DNA of 64,000 bases from Lysobacter_L cavernae (GCF_042648505.1 NZ_JBHRXK010000001.1:620001-684000), one strand, 5' to 3'; shown: positions 1 through 8,793, counted from the first letter of the stretch. Notes: generated by a model not told the origin, from the letters alone. Made by a program: numbers and translations.

Positions 1-213
1 CGCGCCGTCGGCCGATCGCAACGGCTGCGAGCCGCCGGCCGGATCGACGATGGCCAGGCGCTCGTGGACGAGGATGGCGCCGTCGTCAAGATACACACCG
101 CTCCAGTCGGGGCCGCGATGGCGTTGGCGTTGCGACAGGTCCAGCGCCTGCCTGCGCAGCGCCTGGATGTCGTCGCCGGGTTGCAGGCCGAAGATGCCGA
201 GGATGGAACACAT
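1..213 (-). CDS. asnB: Asparagine synthetase B, N-terminal part (runs off the window)
   Basis: Glutamine-dependent asparagine synthetase, which makes Asn from Asp, ATP and glutamine in the cytoplasm. Only the first 71 codons are inside the window. The protein begins Met-Cys-Ser-Ile, so Cys2 becomes the N-terminal nucleophile of the class II glutaminase domain after methionine removal. The motif RHRGPDWSG follows at about residues 36-44, and HERLAIVDP further on; both are typical of AsnB. The start at 213 is supported by an AGGAG about 8 nt upstream. An Asn-rich leader ORF and a strong hairpin lie upstream (339-458 and 281-312), suggesting attenuation control. The family call is seen directly; the rest of the gene is outside the window. 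Confidence 0.95.
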   Translation of the reverse strand, partial: MCSILGIFGLQPGDDIQALRRQALDLSQRQRHRGPDWSGVYLDDGAILVHERLAIVDPAGGSQPLRSADGA

Positions 214-280
214 GGGGAAGACTCCTGGGTCGTAGTGCGGTTTGGGTTTGATGTGGGCGGGATTTCGGAAGCCGGAAACG

Positions 281-312
281 ACGAAGCCCGCGCTTTTCGG
301 CGCGGGCTTCGT
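281..312 (-). terminator. Candidate attenuator hairpin of asnB
   Basis: A perfect 13-bp inverted repeat (300-312 with 281-293) surrounds a 6-nt loop, between the Asn-rich leader ORF and asnB. Only a short T run (TTT, 3 nt after the stem) follows on the minus strand, so intrinsic termination strength is uncertain. The 7-mer GCCCGCG in the promoter-proximal arm (301-307) is exactly complementary to CGCGGGC inside the leader ORF (349-355), giving a possible competing antiterminator. Confidence 0.6.
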
Positions 313-338
313 GAGCGATTGAGCGTGTGTTGCGCGCG

Positions 339-458
339 CTAATCGCCGGCCCGCGGGAGGCTGGCGTTATTGCGATTGTTATTGTTCGGTGCGGCCACGG
401 CGACACCGCCACCAAGGGCGGCAGGCGCGATGCAGACAGGGGCCGGGGCGCGGATCAT
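339..458 (-). CDS. Asparagine-rich leader peptide upstream of asnB (39 aa)
   Basis: A short ORF with ATG at 456-458, preceded by AGGA 7 nt upstream, and TAG at 339-341. Codons 25-31 read AAC AAT AAC AAT CGC AAT AAC, six Asn codons in seven (peptide APNNNNRNNAS). The stop lies 27 nt before the perfect hairpin at 281-312, as in amino-acid leader peptides. Inference: when Asn-tRNA is scarce the ribosome stalls on the Asn run, the segment 349-355 pairs with the proximal arm of the hairpin, and asnB is transcribed. The same DNA in the next frame reads Thr-Ile-Thr-Ile-Ala-Ile-Thr. That frame has no stop before the hairpin, so it fits a leader peptide less well. Confidence 0.6.
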   Translation of the reverse strand: MIRAPAPVCIAPAALGGGVAVAAPNNNNRNNASLPRAGD

Positions 459-562
459 GGGTCGATCCTGCGACAGCGCGGGGCCGGATGCAAGAGGCGA
501 TCACCGGACGGCCCCGTATCGAACGGCCGTCATCGGCTAAGCTCGGCCCGGGGAGGAACCAC

Positions 563-2908
563 ATGAAGAAATGGATCAAACGCGGACTGATCGCGCTGGC
601 GGTCGCACTGATGGCCGTGATCGCGGTGGGGTGGTGGGCCATGCGTGGCAGCCTGCCACCGCTCGATGGCCAGTACGCCGTCAGGGGGCTGTCGGTGCCG
701 GCAACGGTGCAACGCGATGCGCTGGGCGTGGTCACCATCGACGCCGGCAGCGAAGCCGACGCGATGCGCGCACTGGGCTATGTGCACGCGCAGGAGCGGT
801 TCTTCGAGATGGACCTGCTGCGCCGCACCGCCGCTGGCGAGCTGGCCGCGCTGTTCGGCAAAGCGGCGGTCGACCTCGACAAGCAGCACCGCGTGCACCG
901 CTTGCGCGCGCGCATCGAGGCCGATCCGCAGGCCATACTCGGCCCGCACCGGGCGATGGCGCAGGCGTACGTGGACGGCGTGAATGCCGGCCTGGCGTCG
1001 TTGAAGGTGCGGCCGTGGCCGTACCTGCTGCTGCGCACGCAGCCGCAGCCGTGGCGCCTGAGCGATTCGGCGCTGACCGGCTACGCCATGTACTTCGACC
1101 TGCAGGACGGCGGCAACCGGCGCGAGCTGGCGATGGCGCGCCTGCGCCCGCAAGTGCCGGCGGCGCTGTACGCCCTGCTCGCCCACGACGGCAGCAGTTG
1201 GGATGCGCCGCTGATGGGAACGGCCCGCGGCGACGCCGTACTGCCCGACGCGGCAGCGGTCGACCTGCGTCGCCTGCCGATGCCCAAGGACGAAGGTGCC
1301 GCGGTGCCGGAGCGCAACGAGGTCGGCAGCAACAATTTCGCCGTCGATGGCACGCTGACCGCCGACGGCCGCGCGATCGTCGCCGACGACATGCACCTGG
1401 GCCTGCGCGCGCCCAACCTGTGGTTCCGTGCACGCCTGCGCTACCCCGATGCGCGCGCGGTCGGCGGCCGTGTCGATGCCACCGGCGCCACCCTGCCCGG
1501 CCTGCCGGCGCTGGTGGTCGGCAGCAACGGCCAGGTCGCCTGGGGCTTCACCAACAGTTACGGCGATTGGCTCGATTGGCAGCGCCAGCCCGCGTGCGCC
1601 AAGGCGCCCTGCGCTGGCCGCAAGGTGATCGTCGAGCGCATCGACGTCGCCGGCGGCAAACCGGTGGACTTCGACGTCGAAGAAACCGCGTGGGGACCGA
1701 TCATGGCGCACGAGCGCGACGGCACTGCGCTGGCGCTGCGATGGGTCGCCCACCAGCCCGGCTCGCTCACGCTGGGTCTGGCGGACTTCCTGCACGCGCA
1801 TTCGCTCGACGACGCGCTGGCCATCGCCGACCACACCGCGATCCCCGGCCAGAACCTGCTGATCGGCGACCGCAACGGCCGCATCGCCTGGCGCCTGCTC
1901 GGCCCGGTGCCGCAACGCCAGGCAAGCTGCGCGGCCAGCACGGTGATGGCTGCGGGCACCTGCCCGCCGTGGTCGATCACCGCCGCCTCCGGCGTCGGCC
2001 TGCCGGCCGGCTCGCTGCCACGCCTGTGGACCGCCAACAGCCGCGTCGTCGACGGCGAATTGCTGGCCAAGGTCGGCGATGGCGGTTACGCCAACGGAGC
2101 CCGCGCCGGCCTGATCCGCGACGGCCTGATGGCGCGCGACCGCTTCAGCGAACGCGACCTGCTGGCGATCCAGCTCGACGACCGTGCGCTGTTCCTGCAG
2201 CGCTGGTGGCAGTTGCTGCGCGAACGCGACCGGGCCGCGACCACGCCAGCACTGCACGCCCTGGCCGCCGCTGCTTCGCAATGGCAGGGCCGCGCGTCCA
2301 CCGACTCGGTGAGCTACCGCGTGGTGCGGGCGTGGCGTCTGGCCGTGCACGACCGCCTGCTGCAAGGCCTGACCGCTCCCGCACAAGCCGCGCTCGACGA
2401 CGACTTCGAGATGCCCAATCTCGGCCACTTCGAGGGCGCGGCCTGGCCGCTGGTGACACAGCGTCCTGCGCACCTGTTGCCGAGACGGTTCGCGACCTGG
2501 GAGGCACTGTTCGAGGACGCCGCGATCGAGGTCCGCAACGAACTGCGCGAGAACGGCCTGCTGTCCGCCCGCAGCTGGGGCGAGCGCAACACCGCACGCA
2601 TCTGCCACCCGCTGTCGCGCGCCCTGCCCGGCATCGCCAAGCCGTTGCTGTGCATGAAGGCCGAGCCGCTACCGGGCGACAGCGGCATGCCACGCGTGCA
2701 GGGCCCTGACTTCGGGGCGTCCGAGCGCATGGTGGTGTCACCGGGCCACGAAGCCGAAGGCCTGTTCCACATGCCCGGCGGCCAGAGCGGCCATCCGATG
2801 TCGCCGCACTGGGGCGCCGGCCACGACGATTGGGTGCAGGGCCGACCGACGCCGTTCCTGCCCGGCGCCAGCCAGCACACGTTGCAGCTGCAACCGGCGC
2901 CGCAGTAA
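563..2908 (+). CDS. Penicillin acylase family protein (N-terminal nucleophile amidohydrolase)
   Basis: A 781-residue precursor of the family that includes penicillin G acylase and acyl-homoserine-lactone acylases. An N-terminal hydrophobic segment (about residues 8-28) acts as signal or anchor, so periplasmic location is likely. The autoprocessing site is GSNNFAVDG; Ser256 is the predicted new N-terminal nucleophile, giving an alpha chain of about 225 residues and a beta chain of about 525. Further family marks are YVHAQERFFEMDLLRR near residue 73 and GLPALVVGSNGQVAWGFTN around residue 315. ATG 563 is preferred over an upstream in-frame start because GGAGGAAC lies just before it. It diverges from the asnB leader. 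The natural substrate cannot be told from sequence. Confidence 0.9.
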   Translation: MKKWIKRGLIALAVALMAVIAVGWWAMRGSLPPLDGQYAVRGLSVPATVQRDALGVVTIDAGSEADAMRALGYVHAQERFFEMDLLRRTAAGELAALFGKAAVDLDKQHRVHRLRARIEADPQAILGPHRAMAQAYVDGVNAGLASLKVRPWPYLLLRTQPQPWRLSDSALTGYAMYFDLQDGGNRRELAMARLRPQVPAALYALLAHDGSSWDAPLMGTARGDAVLPDAAAVDLRRLPMPKDEGAAVPERNEVGSNNFAVDGTLTADGRAIVADDMHLGLRAPNLWFRARLRYPDARAVGGRVDATGATLPGLPALVVGSNGQVAWGFTNSYGDWLDWQRQPACAKAPCAGRKVIVERIDVAGGKPVDFDVEETAWGPIMAHERDGTALALRWVAHQPGSLTLGLADFLHAHSLDDALAIADHTAIPGQNLLIGDRNGRIAWRLLGPVPQRQASCAASTVMAAGTCPPWSITAASGVGLPAGSLPRLWTANSRVVDGELLAKVGDGGYANGARAGLIRDGLMARDRFSERDLLAIQLDDRALFLQRWWQLLRERDRAATTPALHALAAAASQWQGRASTDSVSYRVVRAWRLAVHDRLLQGLTAPAQAALDDDFEMPNLGHFEGAAWPLVTQRPAHLLPRRFATWEALFEDAAIEVRNELRENGLLSARSWGERNTARICHPLSRALPGIAKPLLCMKAEPLPGDSGMPRVQGPDFGASERMVVSPGHEAEGLFHMPGGQSGHPMSPHWGAGHDDWVQGRPTPFLPGASQHTLQLQPAPQ

Positions 2909-2949
2909 GCGCGTGCAGTCGCCGCGGCGGCGACGCCGCGGTGTACGGC

Positions 2950-4098
2950 TCAACGCAGCAGCAGGCGCTCGATCAGGGCCAGGTACAACCCCGGCAGTGC
3001 CTCCAGGTCGGCCACGCGCACGTGCTCATCGACCTTGTGGATCGAAGCGTTGACCGGCCCGATCTCGATGCACTGGGTGCCCAGCGGCGCGATGAAACGC
3101 GCATCCGAGGTACCGCCGCCGGTGCTTTCCTCCGGTGCCACGCCGCAGACCTGCGACAGCACCTCGCGAGCGGCGGCACGCAACGGGCCTTCCGGCGTGT
3201 AGAACGGGTCGCCGCTGTGGTGCCAGGCCACGGCATGGTCGAGGCCATGCCGCATCAGCACCGCCTCGCATTGCGCCTGCAACTGCGCCGCGGTCCATGT
3301 CGGGTTGTAGCGTAGGTTGAACAGCACCTGCAGCTCGCCCGGGATGACGTTGTTGGCACCGGTGCCGGCATGCACGTTGCTGATCTGCAGGCTGGTCGGC
3401 GGGAAGGTCTCAAAGCCCTCGTCCCAGCGCCGCGCGGCCAGTTCGGCAAGTGCCGGCATTGCCTGGTGCACCGGGTTGCGCGCTTTTTCCGGATAGGCGA
3501 CGTGCCCTTGCACCCCGCGCACGGTCAACGTCGCCGAGAGGCTGCCGCGACGGCCGACGCGCAGCAGATCACCAAGTGTCGCTTTCGACGATGGCTCACC
3601 GGTGATGCACCAGTCGAGGCGTTCGCCGCGCGCGCGGAACACATCGGCGACCTTGCGCACGCCGTCTATCGCATCGCCCTCCTCATCCGAGGTCAGCAGG
3701 ATTGCGATACGGCCGGGATGGTCCGGGTGCGCATGGACGAAACGCTCGACCGCGATCACGAACGCCGCGACGCTGCCTTTCATGTCGGCCGCGCCGCGAC
3801 CGTACAGCACGCCGTCGCGGATTTCGGGGGTGAACGGGTCGCTGGCCCACGCCTCGCGCGGCCCCGGCGGCACCACGTCGGTGTGGCCGAGCAGCGCCAG
3901 GGTCGGGCCGTCGCTGCCATGCACCGCCCACAGGTTGTCGACGTCACCAAAGCGCAGGTGCTCGCAGTGGATACCGGACGCATGCAGTCGCTGCGAAATC
4001 AACGCCTGGCAACCGACGTCATCGGGCGTGACCGATGCACGCGCGATCAGCTCACAGGTCAGCGCCAACACGTCACTGGACGATGAATGCTCAGCCAA
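2950..4098 (-). CDS. dapE: Succinyl-diaminopimelate desuccinylase
   Basis: Releases LL-diaminopimelate from N-succinyl-LL-DAP in the lysine and peptidoglycan pathway; a cytoplasmic dinuclear zinc enzyme of the M20 family. Metal ligands and catalytic residues are visible: H72 and D74 in GHTDVV, D105 in GRGAADMKG, E139/E140 in SDEEGDAIDG, and a late His in IHKVDEHV. The 382 aa length is normal. The start taken is TTG at 4098, whose frame overlaps the end of yffB by 8 nt (translational coupling); a GTG about 9 codons downstream is the alternative. It is the last gene of the map-glnD-dapD-yffB-dapE run. Confidence 0.95.
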   Translation of the reverse strand: MAEHSSSSDVLALTCELIARASVTPDDVGCQALISQRLHASGIHCEHLRFGDVDNLWAVHGSDGPTLALLGHTDVVPPGPREAWASDPFTPEIRDGVLYGRGAADMKGSVAAFVIAVERFVHAHPDHPGRIAILLTSDEEGDAIDGVRKVADVFRARGERLDWCITGEPSSKATLGDLLRVGRRGSLSATLTVRGVQGHVAYPEKARNPVHQAMPALAELAARRWDEGFETFPPTSLQISNVHAGTGANNVIPGELQVLFNLRYNPTWTAAQLQAQCEAVLMRHGLDHAVAWHHSGDPFYTPEGPLRAAAREVLSQVCGVAPEESTGGGTSDARFIAPLGTQCIEIGPVNASIHKVDEHVRVADLEALPGLYLALIERLLLR

Positions 4099-4456
4099 GG
4101 GAACCGACTCCGAAACGCTGCTTGAAACCGTTGTCGCTGAAGCCCTGGCTCACCCCGCCGTCGTCGCTGATCACCAGCGGGCGACGGATCAGCTGCGGGT
4201 ATTCCTTCAGCAGCAGCTTCCACTCGGCGTCGGAGGCCGGTTCCTTGCGATTGGGCGGCAGCGTGCGCCAGGTCGTCGACGACTTGTTGATCATCGCGTC
4301 CCAGCCGCCGAGCTGGCTCTTCCACTCGAGCAGCGTCTCCGGCGATTGGCGGTTGTCGCGGTAGTCGACGAAGGTGTAGGCGACGCCAAAACGATCGAGC
4401 CACTTGCGGGCTTTCTTGCAGGTGTCGCAGTTCGACAGGCCGAACAGGGTCGTCAT
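4091..4456 (-). CDS. yffB: ArsC/Spx-family thioredoxin-fold protein (YffB-like)
   Basis: A 121-residue protein of the arsenate reductase-related family. An N-terminal CxxC-type motif (SNCDTCKKA, Cys10 and Cys13) and the conserved Arg in LIRRPLVI near residue 91 are seen. YffB proteins are coded beside dapE in many gammaproteobacteria, as here. True arsenate reduction is not indicated; a glutathione-dependent thiol role has been proposed for the family. It lies 4 nt after dapD and overlaps dapE, so it is surely cotranscribed. Confidence 0.88.
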   Translation of the reverse strand: MTTLFGLSNCDTCKKARKWLDRFGVAYTFVDYRDNRQSPETLLEWKSQLGGWDAMINKSSTTWRTLPPNRKEPASDAEWKLLLKEYPQLIRRPLVISDDGGVSQGFSDNGFKQRFGVGSLG

Positions 4457-4460
4457 GCGC

Positions 4461-5357
4461 TTACTCGGCCAGACCGCGCAGCAGATCGTTGATGCTGGTC
4501 TTGGAGCGCGTCTTCGCGTCGACCTGCTTGACGATCACCGCGCAATACAACGAGTGCGACCCATCCTTGGCCGGCAACTGGCCCGACACCACCACGCTGT
4601 AGGGCGGCACATAGCCGTAGCTGACCTCGCCGGTGGCGCGGTTGTAGATGCGCGTGCTCTGGCCGAGGAACACGCCCATGCCGATCACGCTGTGGTGGCC
4701 GACAACGACACCTTCCACCACTTCCGAACGCGCACCAATGAAGCAATGGTCCTCGATGATCGTCGGCGAGGCCTGCAGCGGCTCCAGCACGCCGCCGATG
4801 CCGGCGCCGCCGGACAGGTGGCAGTGCTTGCCGACCTGCGCGCAGGAACCGACCGTGGCCCAGGTGTCGACCATGCTGCCTTCGCCCACGTGCGCGCCGA
4901 TGTTGACGAAACTCGGCATCAGCACCACGTCCTTGCCGATGTGCGCGCCGCGGCGGGCGATCGCACCCGGCACCACGCGTGCGCCAAGCTTGCGGAAGTC
5001 GGCCTCGCCGAAGCCGTCGAAGCGCGCCGGCACCTTGTCCCAGAACGGCGCCGGGTAACCCTCGACCACCTGCATGTCGTTGACGCGGAAGTACAGCAGC
5101 ACCGCTTTCTTCAACCACTCGTTGACGGTCCAGCCGCCCTTGCCATCGGGTTCGGCGACGCGGAATTCGCCGTTTTCCAGTCCCGAGATCACCCGCTCCA
5201 CCGTCGGCCGCGTCGAGCCCTCGACCTCGTCGGGAGTCAGCATCGCGCGGCGCTCGAAGGCACTGTCGATCATGAACTTCAGTTCATCGGCACCCGGCGC
5301 CTTCGGCGCGACCTTCTTGCGGACGGCCTTGCGGGCGGGCTTCTTCTCTGGACTCAT
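4461..5357 (-). CDS. dapD: 2,3,4,5-tetrahydropyridine-2,6-dicarboxylate N-succinyltransferase
   Basis: Transfers succinyl from succinyl-CoA to tetrahydrodipicolinate, the step before the aminotransferase and DapE in lysine/DAP synthesis. The protein has 298 aa, with left-handed beta-helix hexapeptide repeats in the second half (for example GIGGVLEPLQ, VVGHHSVIGMGVFLGQS). The first ~22 residues are a Lys/Ala-rich basic extension (PEKKPARKAVRKKVAPKAPG) before the usual N-terminus of the family (ELKFMIDSAFERR). The ATG overlaps the glnD stop as ATGA. The extension could be an artefact of start choice, but the coupled ATG argues for it. Confidence 0.96.
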   Translation of the reverse strand: MSPEKKPARKAVRKKVAPKAPGADELKFMIDSAFERRAMLTPDEVEGSTRPTVERVISGLENGEFRVAEPDGKGGWTVNEWLKKAVLLYFRVNDMQVVEGYPAPFWDKVPARFDGFGEADFRKLGARVVPGAIARRGAHIGKDVVLMPSFVNIGAHVGEGSMVDTWATVGSCAQVGKHCHLSGGAGIGGVLEPLQASPTIIEDHCFIGARSEVVEGVVVGHHSVIGMGVFLGQSTRIYNRATGEVSYGYVPPYSVVVSGQLPAKDGSHSLYCAVIVKQVDAKTRSKTSINDLLRGLAE

Positions 5358-8020
5358 CGGCGGTCTCCTTCAAGGCAGGCCAGCAGCGCGTCGCGCAGGG
5401 CCTGCTGCTGCGTTTCGTCGAGCGCGCGATCGCGCCCGTCGGTGTCAATGGCGGTGATCTGGAACACGTCTTCGGCACGCTCGCCGAAGGTGGCGATGCG
5501 CGCGTCGTGCACGCGCAATGCCTGGCTGCGGATGGCCCGGGTGACGTCGGCCAGCAACCCCGGCCGGTCGGTGCAGACCAGGCTGAGCAGGGTGCGGCCA
5601 TCGGCCAGGTTGTCGAAACCGATCTGCGGCGCGATGCGGAAGTGCTTGAGATGGCGCGGCTGCGCACGGCGCGCCGGCCGCACCAGATCGAGCGGGCCAG
5701 CCAGCACCTCGGCCAGACGTCGCTCGACCTCGTCGACCGACGGCGGGCAGCGCGGGTCGATCGGCACCACCTCGAACGTGTCGAAGATGGTCGCGTGCGG
5801 GCCATCGAGCACCCGCGCCTGCTGGATGGCCAGGCCAAGCCGGTCGAGCGTGGCGACGATCGCCGCGAACAGGCCGTCGCGATCGGGCGAATGCACGAAC
5901 ACTTCGAGCGCGCTGGCGCGTTCACCCGACGACCGCGCCCCGCCTTGTTCGCCGACCACGCGGGCACGCACGCGCGTCTCGCCGACCGGTGCGCCGCGCA
6001 ATGACGCCGCCTGCCAGGCGATCTGGTCCGGCCGGCCGCGCTGGAAACCGATCTCCGGCATGCGCGCGTACAACGCCGCAATCTCCTCGTCGCCGATGCC
6101 GAACGCGGTCAGCATGGCCTGCGCCGCGGCGCGCGTTTCGGCCGCGCGCTCGGCCCCGGCGACCGGGTGCTCAAGCCCGCGCCGCAGCGCCAGGCGCGTG
6201 GTGGTGTAGAGGTCGGCCAGCAGCCGGTCCTTCCACGCGTTCCACAATTTCGGCGAGGTGCCTGCGATGTCGGCGCAGGTCAACAGATACAGATGGTCCA
6301 GTCGCTCGCGATCGGCCACCTTGGTGGCGAAGCGGTGAATGACCTCGGGGTCGGTGATGTCCTGCTTCTGCGCGGTCACCGACATCAGCAGGTGCTGGCG
6401 CACCAGCCATTCGACCAACGCGGTGTCAGCCTCGGACAGGCCGATCATGCTGCAGAAGATGCGCGCGTCGTCGCCGCCGAGCTCGGAATGGTCGCCGCCG
6501 CGGCCCTTGGCGATGTCGTGGAACAGGCCGGCGAGCAGCAGCAATTCCGGCTTGCGCAGGCGCGGCCAGACCTCGTGGGCGATGCTGAAACGCTGGTCGG
6601 CAATCCCGGAGGCGAAACGTGCCAGATTGCGCAGCACCGCCAGCGTGTGCTGGTCGACCGTGTAGACATGGAACAGGTCGAACTGCATGCGTCCGGAGAC
6701 TTTCGAGAACGCCGGGATCCAGCGCCCGAGCACGCCCAGGCGCGCCATGCGTTCGAGCGCATGCACCGGGTGCGGGCCGCGCAACAACACCAGGAAGCGT
6801 TCGCGCAGCGCCGGCTCGGTCTGCTGGAACGCCGGCACCCGGGTCAGCGATTCCGCCAGCGCGCGCGCGGTCTGCGAATGCAGGCCGCGGATCTCGTCGT
6901 GCGCCGCCCAGACCGCAAACAGCGCGAACACGTCATGGGCGTTTCGCGGCCAGTCAGGATCGCGTGCGGCGATGTAGTCGCGACGCAGTTCGAAGGCCTC
7001 GTTGATCGCGACCGGCGTCGCCTCGCCTTCGATCTGCTCCTCGAAGCGCTGCAGCAGGCGCTCGCCGATGCGCAGCACCAACGCCGCGCTGCGGTAGAAG
7101 CCCTGCATCATCTGCTCGACGGCCAGGTTGTCGGCATTGTCGACATGGCCGAGGCGTTCGGCCAGCAGTTTCTGGTAGTCGAAGCGCAACCGCTCCTCGC
7201 GCTTGCCGGCGACCAGATGCAGGCCGAAGCGCAGGCGCGACAGCGCGCGGCGTTCGCGTTCGAGCGTGGTCAACTCGTCGGCGCCGAACTGGCCGATCGC
7301 GACCAGCGACTCCAGGTCACCGGTACCGACGATCCGCAGTGCCATCCAGCGCAGGGTCTGCACGTCGCGCAGGCCGCCGGGACCTTCCTTCAGGTTCGGC
7401 TCGAGGTTGTCGGCGGTGTCGTCGTAGCGGGCGTGGCGCAGGCGCAGCTCCTCGCGCTTGGCGGCGAAGAACGCCCCCGCCGGCCACACCTGGCTCGGCG
7501 CAACCGCAGCCTGCAGGGCGTGCAGGTGCGGCACATCCGCGAGCAACGGTCGCGCCTCCAGCATCGCCGTGAGGACGGTGATGTCGGCAGCGGCCTGCGT
7601 GCATTGCGCGGCCGAACGCACCGCATGGCCAAGCGGCAGGCCCGCGTCCCACAGCAGCGCGAAGAAGCGCGCCAACGCTTCGGCGTAGGCCACCTGGGTA
7701 TCGGGTTCGGCCAGCACCAGCAGGTCGATGTCGGACTGCGGAAACAGCTCGCCACGGCCGTAGCCGCCGACGGCGAACAAGGCCAACGGCGCATCATCGG
7801 CGATGCAGTCGCGCCATGCGGCACGCACCTGCGTGTCGACCGCATCGGCACGTGCGCGCAGTAGCCGGTCGATGTCGGCCTGGGCGTCGCTGTCGAAACG
7901 CTGCGCCAGCGCGGCATCGACCGTGGCGAGCGCATGACGGATCGCTGCCGCCCGGCCCGTGTCCTCAGGCGTTGCCGGACGCGCCGCCAACCCAGCGTCG
8001 GCGGCAACGGGGCCGGTCAT
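5354..8020 (-). CDS. glnD: [Protein-PII] uridylyltransferase / uridylyl-removing enzyme
   Basis: Senses glutamine and modifies PII proteins to steer nitrogen metabolism. The 888-aa architecture is complete: nucleotidyltransferase motif GGYGRGELFPQSDIDLLVL at about residues 84-102, a GlnD PII-UTase linker domain, an HD domain with GLFHDIAKGRGGDHSELG near residue 498, and two C-terminal ACT domains (from about residue 710, ending in DRPGLLADVTRAIR and following). The ATG at 8020 overlaps the map stop (ATGA) and the gene's own stop overlaps the dapD start (ATGA). Coupling of PII control with lysine genes in one transcript is notable. Confidence 0.97.
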   Translation of the reverse strand: MTGPVAADAGLAARPATPEDTGRAAAIRHALATVDAALAQRFDSDAQADIDRLLRARADAVDTQVRAAWRDCIADDAPLALFAVGGYGRGELFPQSDIDLLVLAEPDTQVAYAEALARFFALLWDAGLPLGHAVRSAAQCTQAAADITVLTAMLEARPLLADVPHLHALQAAVAPSQVWPAGAFFAAKREELRLRHARYDDTADNLEPNLKEGPGGLRDVQTLRWMALRIVGTGDLESLVAIGQFGADELTTLERERRALSRLRFGLHLVAGKREERLRFDYQKLLAERLGHVDNADNLAVEQMMQGFYRSAALVLRIGERLLQRFEEQIEGEATPVAINEAFELRRDYIAARDPDWPRNAHDVFALFAVWAAHDEIRGLHSQTARALAESLTRVPAFQQTEPALRERFLVLLRGPHPVHALERMARLGVLGRWIPAFSKVSGRMQFDLFHVYTVDQHTLAVLRNLARFASGIADQRFSIAHEVWPRLRKPELLLLAGLFHDIAKGRGGDHSELGGDDARIFCSMIGLSEADTALVEWLVRQHLLMSVTAQKQDITDPEVIHRFATKVADRERLDHLYLLTCADIAGTSPKLWNAWKDRLLADLYTTTRLALRRGLEHPVAGAERAAETRAAAQAMLTAFGIGDEEIAALYARMPEIGFQRGRPDQIAWQAASLRGAPVGETRVRARVVGEQGGARSSGERASALEVFVHSPDRDGLFAAIVATLDRLGLAIQQARVLDGPHATIFDTFEVVPIDPRCPPSVDEVERRLAEVLAGPLDLVRPARRAQPRHLKHFRIAPQIGFDNLADGRTLLSLVCTDRPGLLADVTRAIRSQALRVHDARIATFGERAEDVFQITAIDTDGRDRALDETQQQALRDALLACLEGDRR

Positions 8021-8793
8021 AGGTCGTTGTCGTCGCCGGGCAGGCGGGTCAGTATCTCGACGCCGTCCTGCGTCACCGCCACGGTGTGCTCCCACTGCGC
8101 TGAAAGCTTGCGGTCCTTGGTAACTACGGTCCAGCCATCGGGCAGCAGCTTGGTGTGGCGCGCGCCCTCGTTGATCATCGGCTCGATCGTGAAGGTCATG
8201 CCCGGCTTCAGCACCAGGCCCTCGCCGGCACGGCCGTAATGCAGCACCTGCGGGTCCTCGTGATAGATCTGGCCGATGCCGTGGCCGCAGTACTCGCGCA
8301 CCACGCTGAAGCGCTCGGCCTCGGCGTACTGCTGGATCGCCGCACCGATGTCGCCGAGGGTCGCACCGGGCTTGACCAGGCGAATGCCGCGGAACATCGC
8401 CTCGCGGGTCACGTCCACCAGGCGCTTGGCCATGATCGACGGGGTGCCGGCGACGTACATGCGGCTGGTGTCGCCGTGCCAGCCGTCCTTGATCACGGTG
8501 ACGTCGATGTTGACGATGTCGCCGTCCTTGAGGACCTTGGCTTCGCTCGGGATGCCGTGGCAGATGACGTTGTTGACCGAGGTGCACACCGTCTTGGGAA
8601 AGCCCTTGTAGCCGACGTTGGCCGGGATCGCGTGCTGCACGTTGACGATGTGGTCGTGACAGATGCGATCGAGCTCCTCGGTGGTCACGCCCGGCTTCAC
8701 GTGCGGGGCGACGACCTGCAGCACCTCGGCGGCCAGGCGGCCGGCGACGCGCATCTTCTCGATTTCTGCGGGGGTCTTGATGGTGATGGCCAT
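8017..8793 (-). CDS. map: Methionine aminopeptidase, type I
   Basis: Removes the N-terminal methionine from nascent proteins. The 258 aa include the five metal ligands in the usual order: D in NIDVTVIKDGWHGDTSRM (two Asp), His in YCGHGIG, and two Glu in the C-terminal half (IEPMINEG and WEHTVAVT). The start is placed at MAITIKTPAEIEKMR, conserved in the family; an in-frame extension to 8853 is not typical and is rejected. The Shine-Dalgarno is weak. First gene of the five-gene minus-strand operon. Confidence 0.97.
   Translation of the reverse strand: MAITIKTPAEIEKMRVAGRLAAEVLQVVAPHVKPGVTTEELDRICHDHIVNVQHAIPANVGYKGFPKTVCTSVNNVICHGIPSEAKVLKDGDIVNIDVTVIKDGWHGDTSRMYVAGTPSIMAKRLVDVTREAMFRGIRLVKPGATLGDIGAAIQQYAEAERFSVVREYCGHGIGQIYHEDPQVLHYGRAGEGLVLKPGMTFTIEPMINEGARHTKLLPDGWTVVTKDRKLSAQWEHTVAVTQDGVEILTRLPGDDNDL

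Noticed and set aside
339..415. Thr/Ile-rich reading of the asnB leader (Thr-Ile-Thr-Ile-Ala-Ile-Thr)
   Set aside because: That frame has no stop before the hairpin and only TTG/GTG starts; the Asn frame has ATG, ribosome site and a well-placed stop, and fits the gene it precedes.
530..2608. 692-codon open frame antisense to the penicillin acylase gene
   Set aside because: Composition is Gln/Arg/Ala/Val-rich shadow of a high-GC gene; no ribosome site or domain, while the plus strand has a clear family protein.
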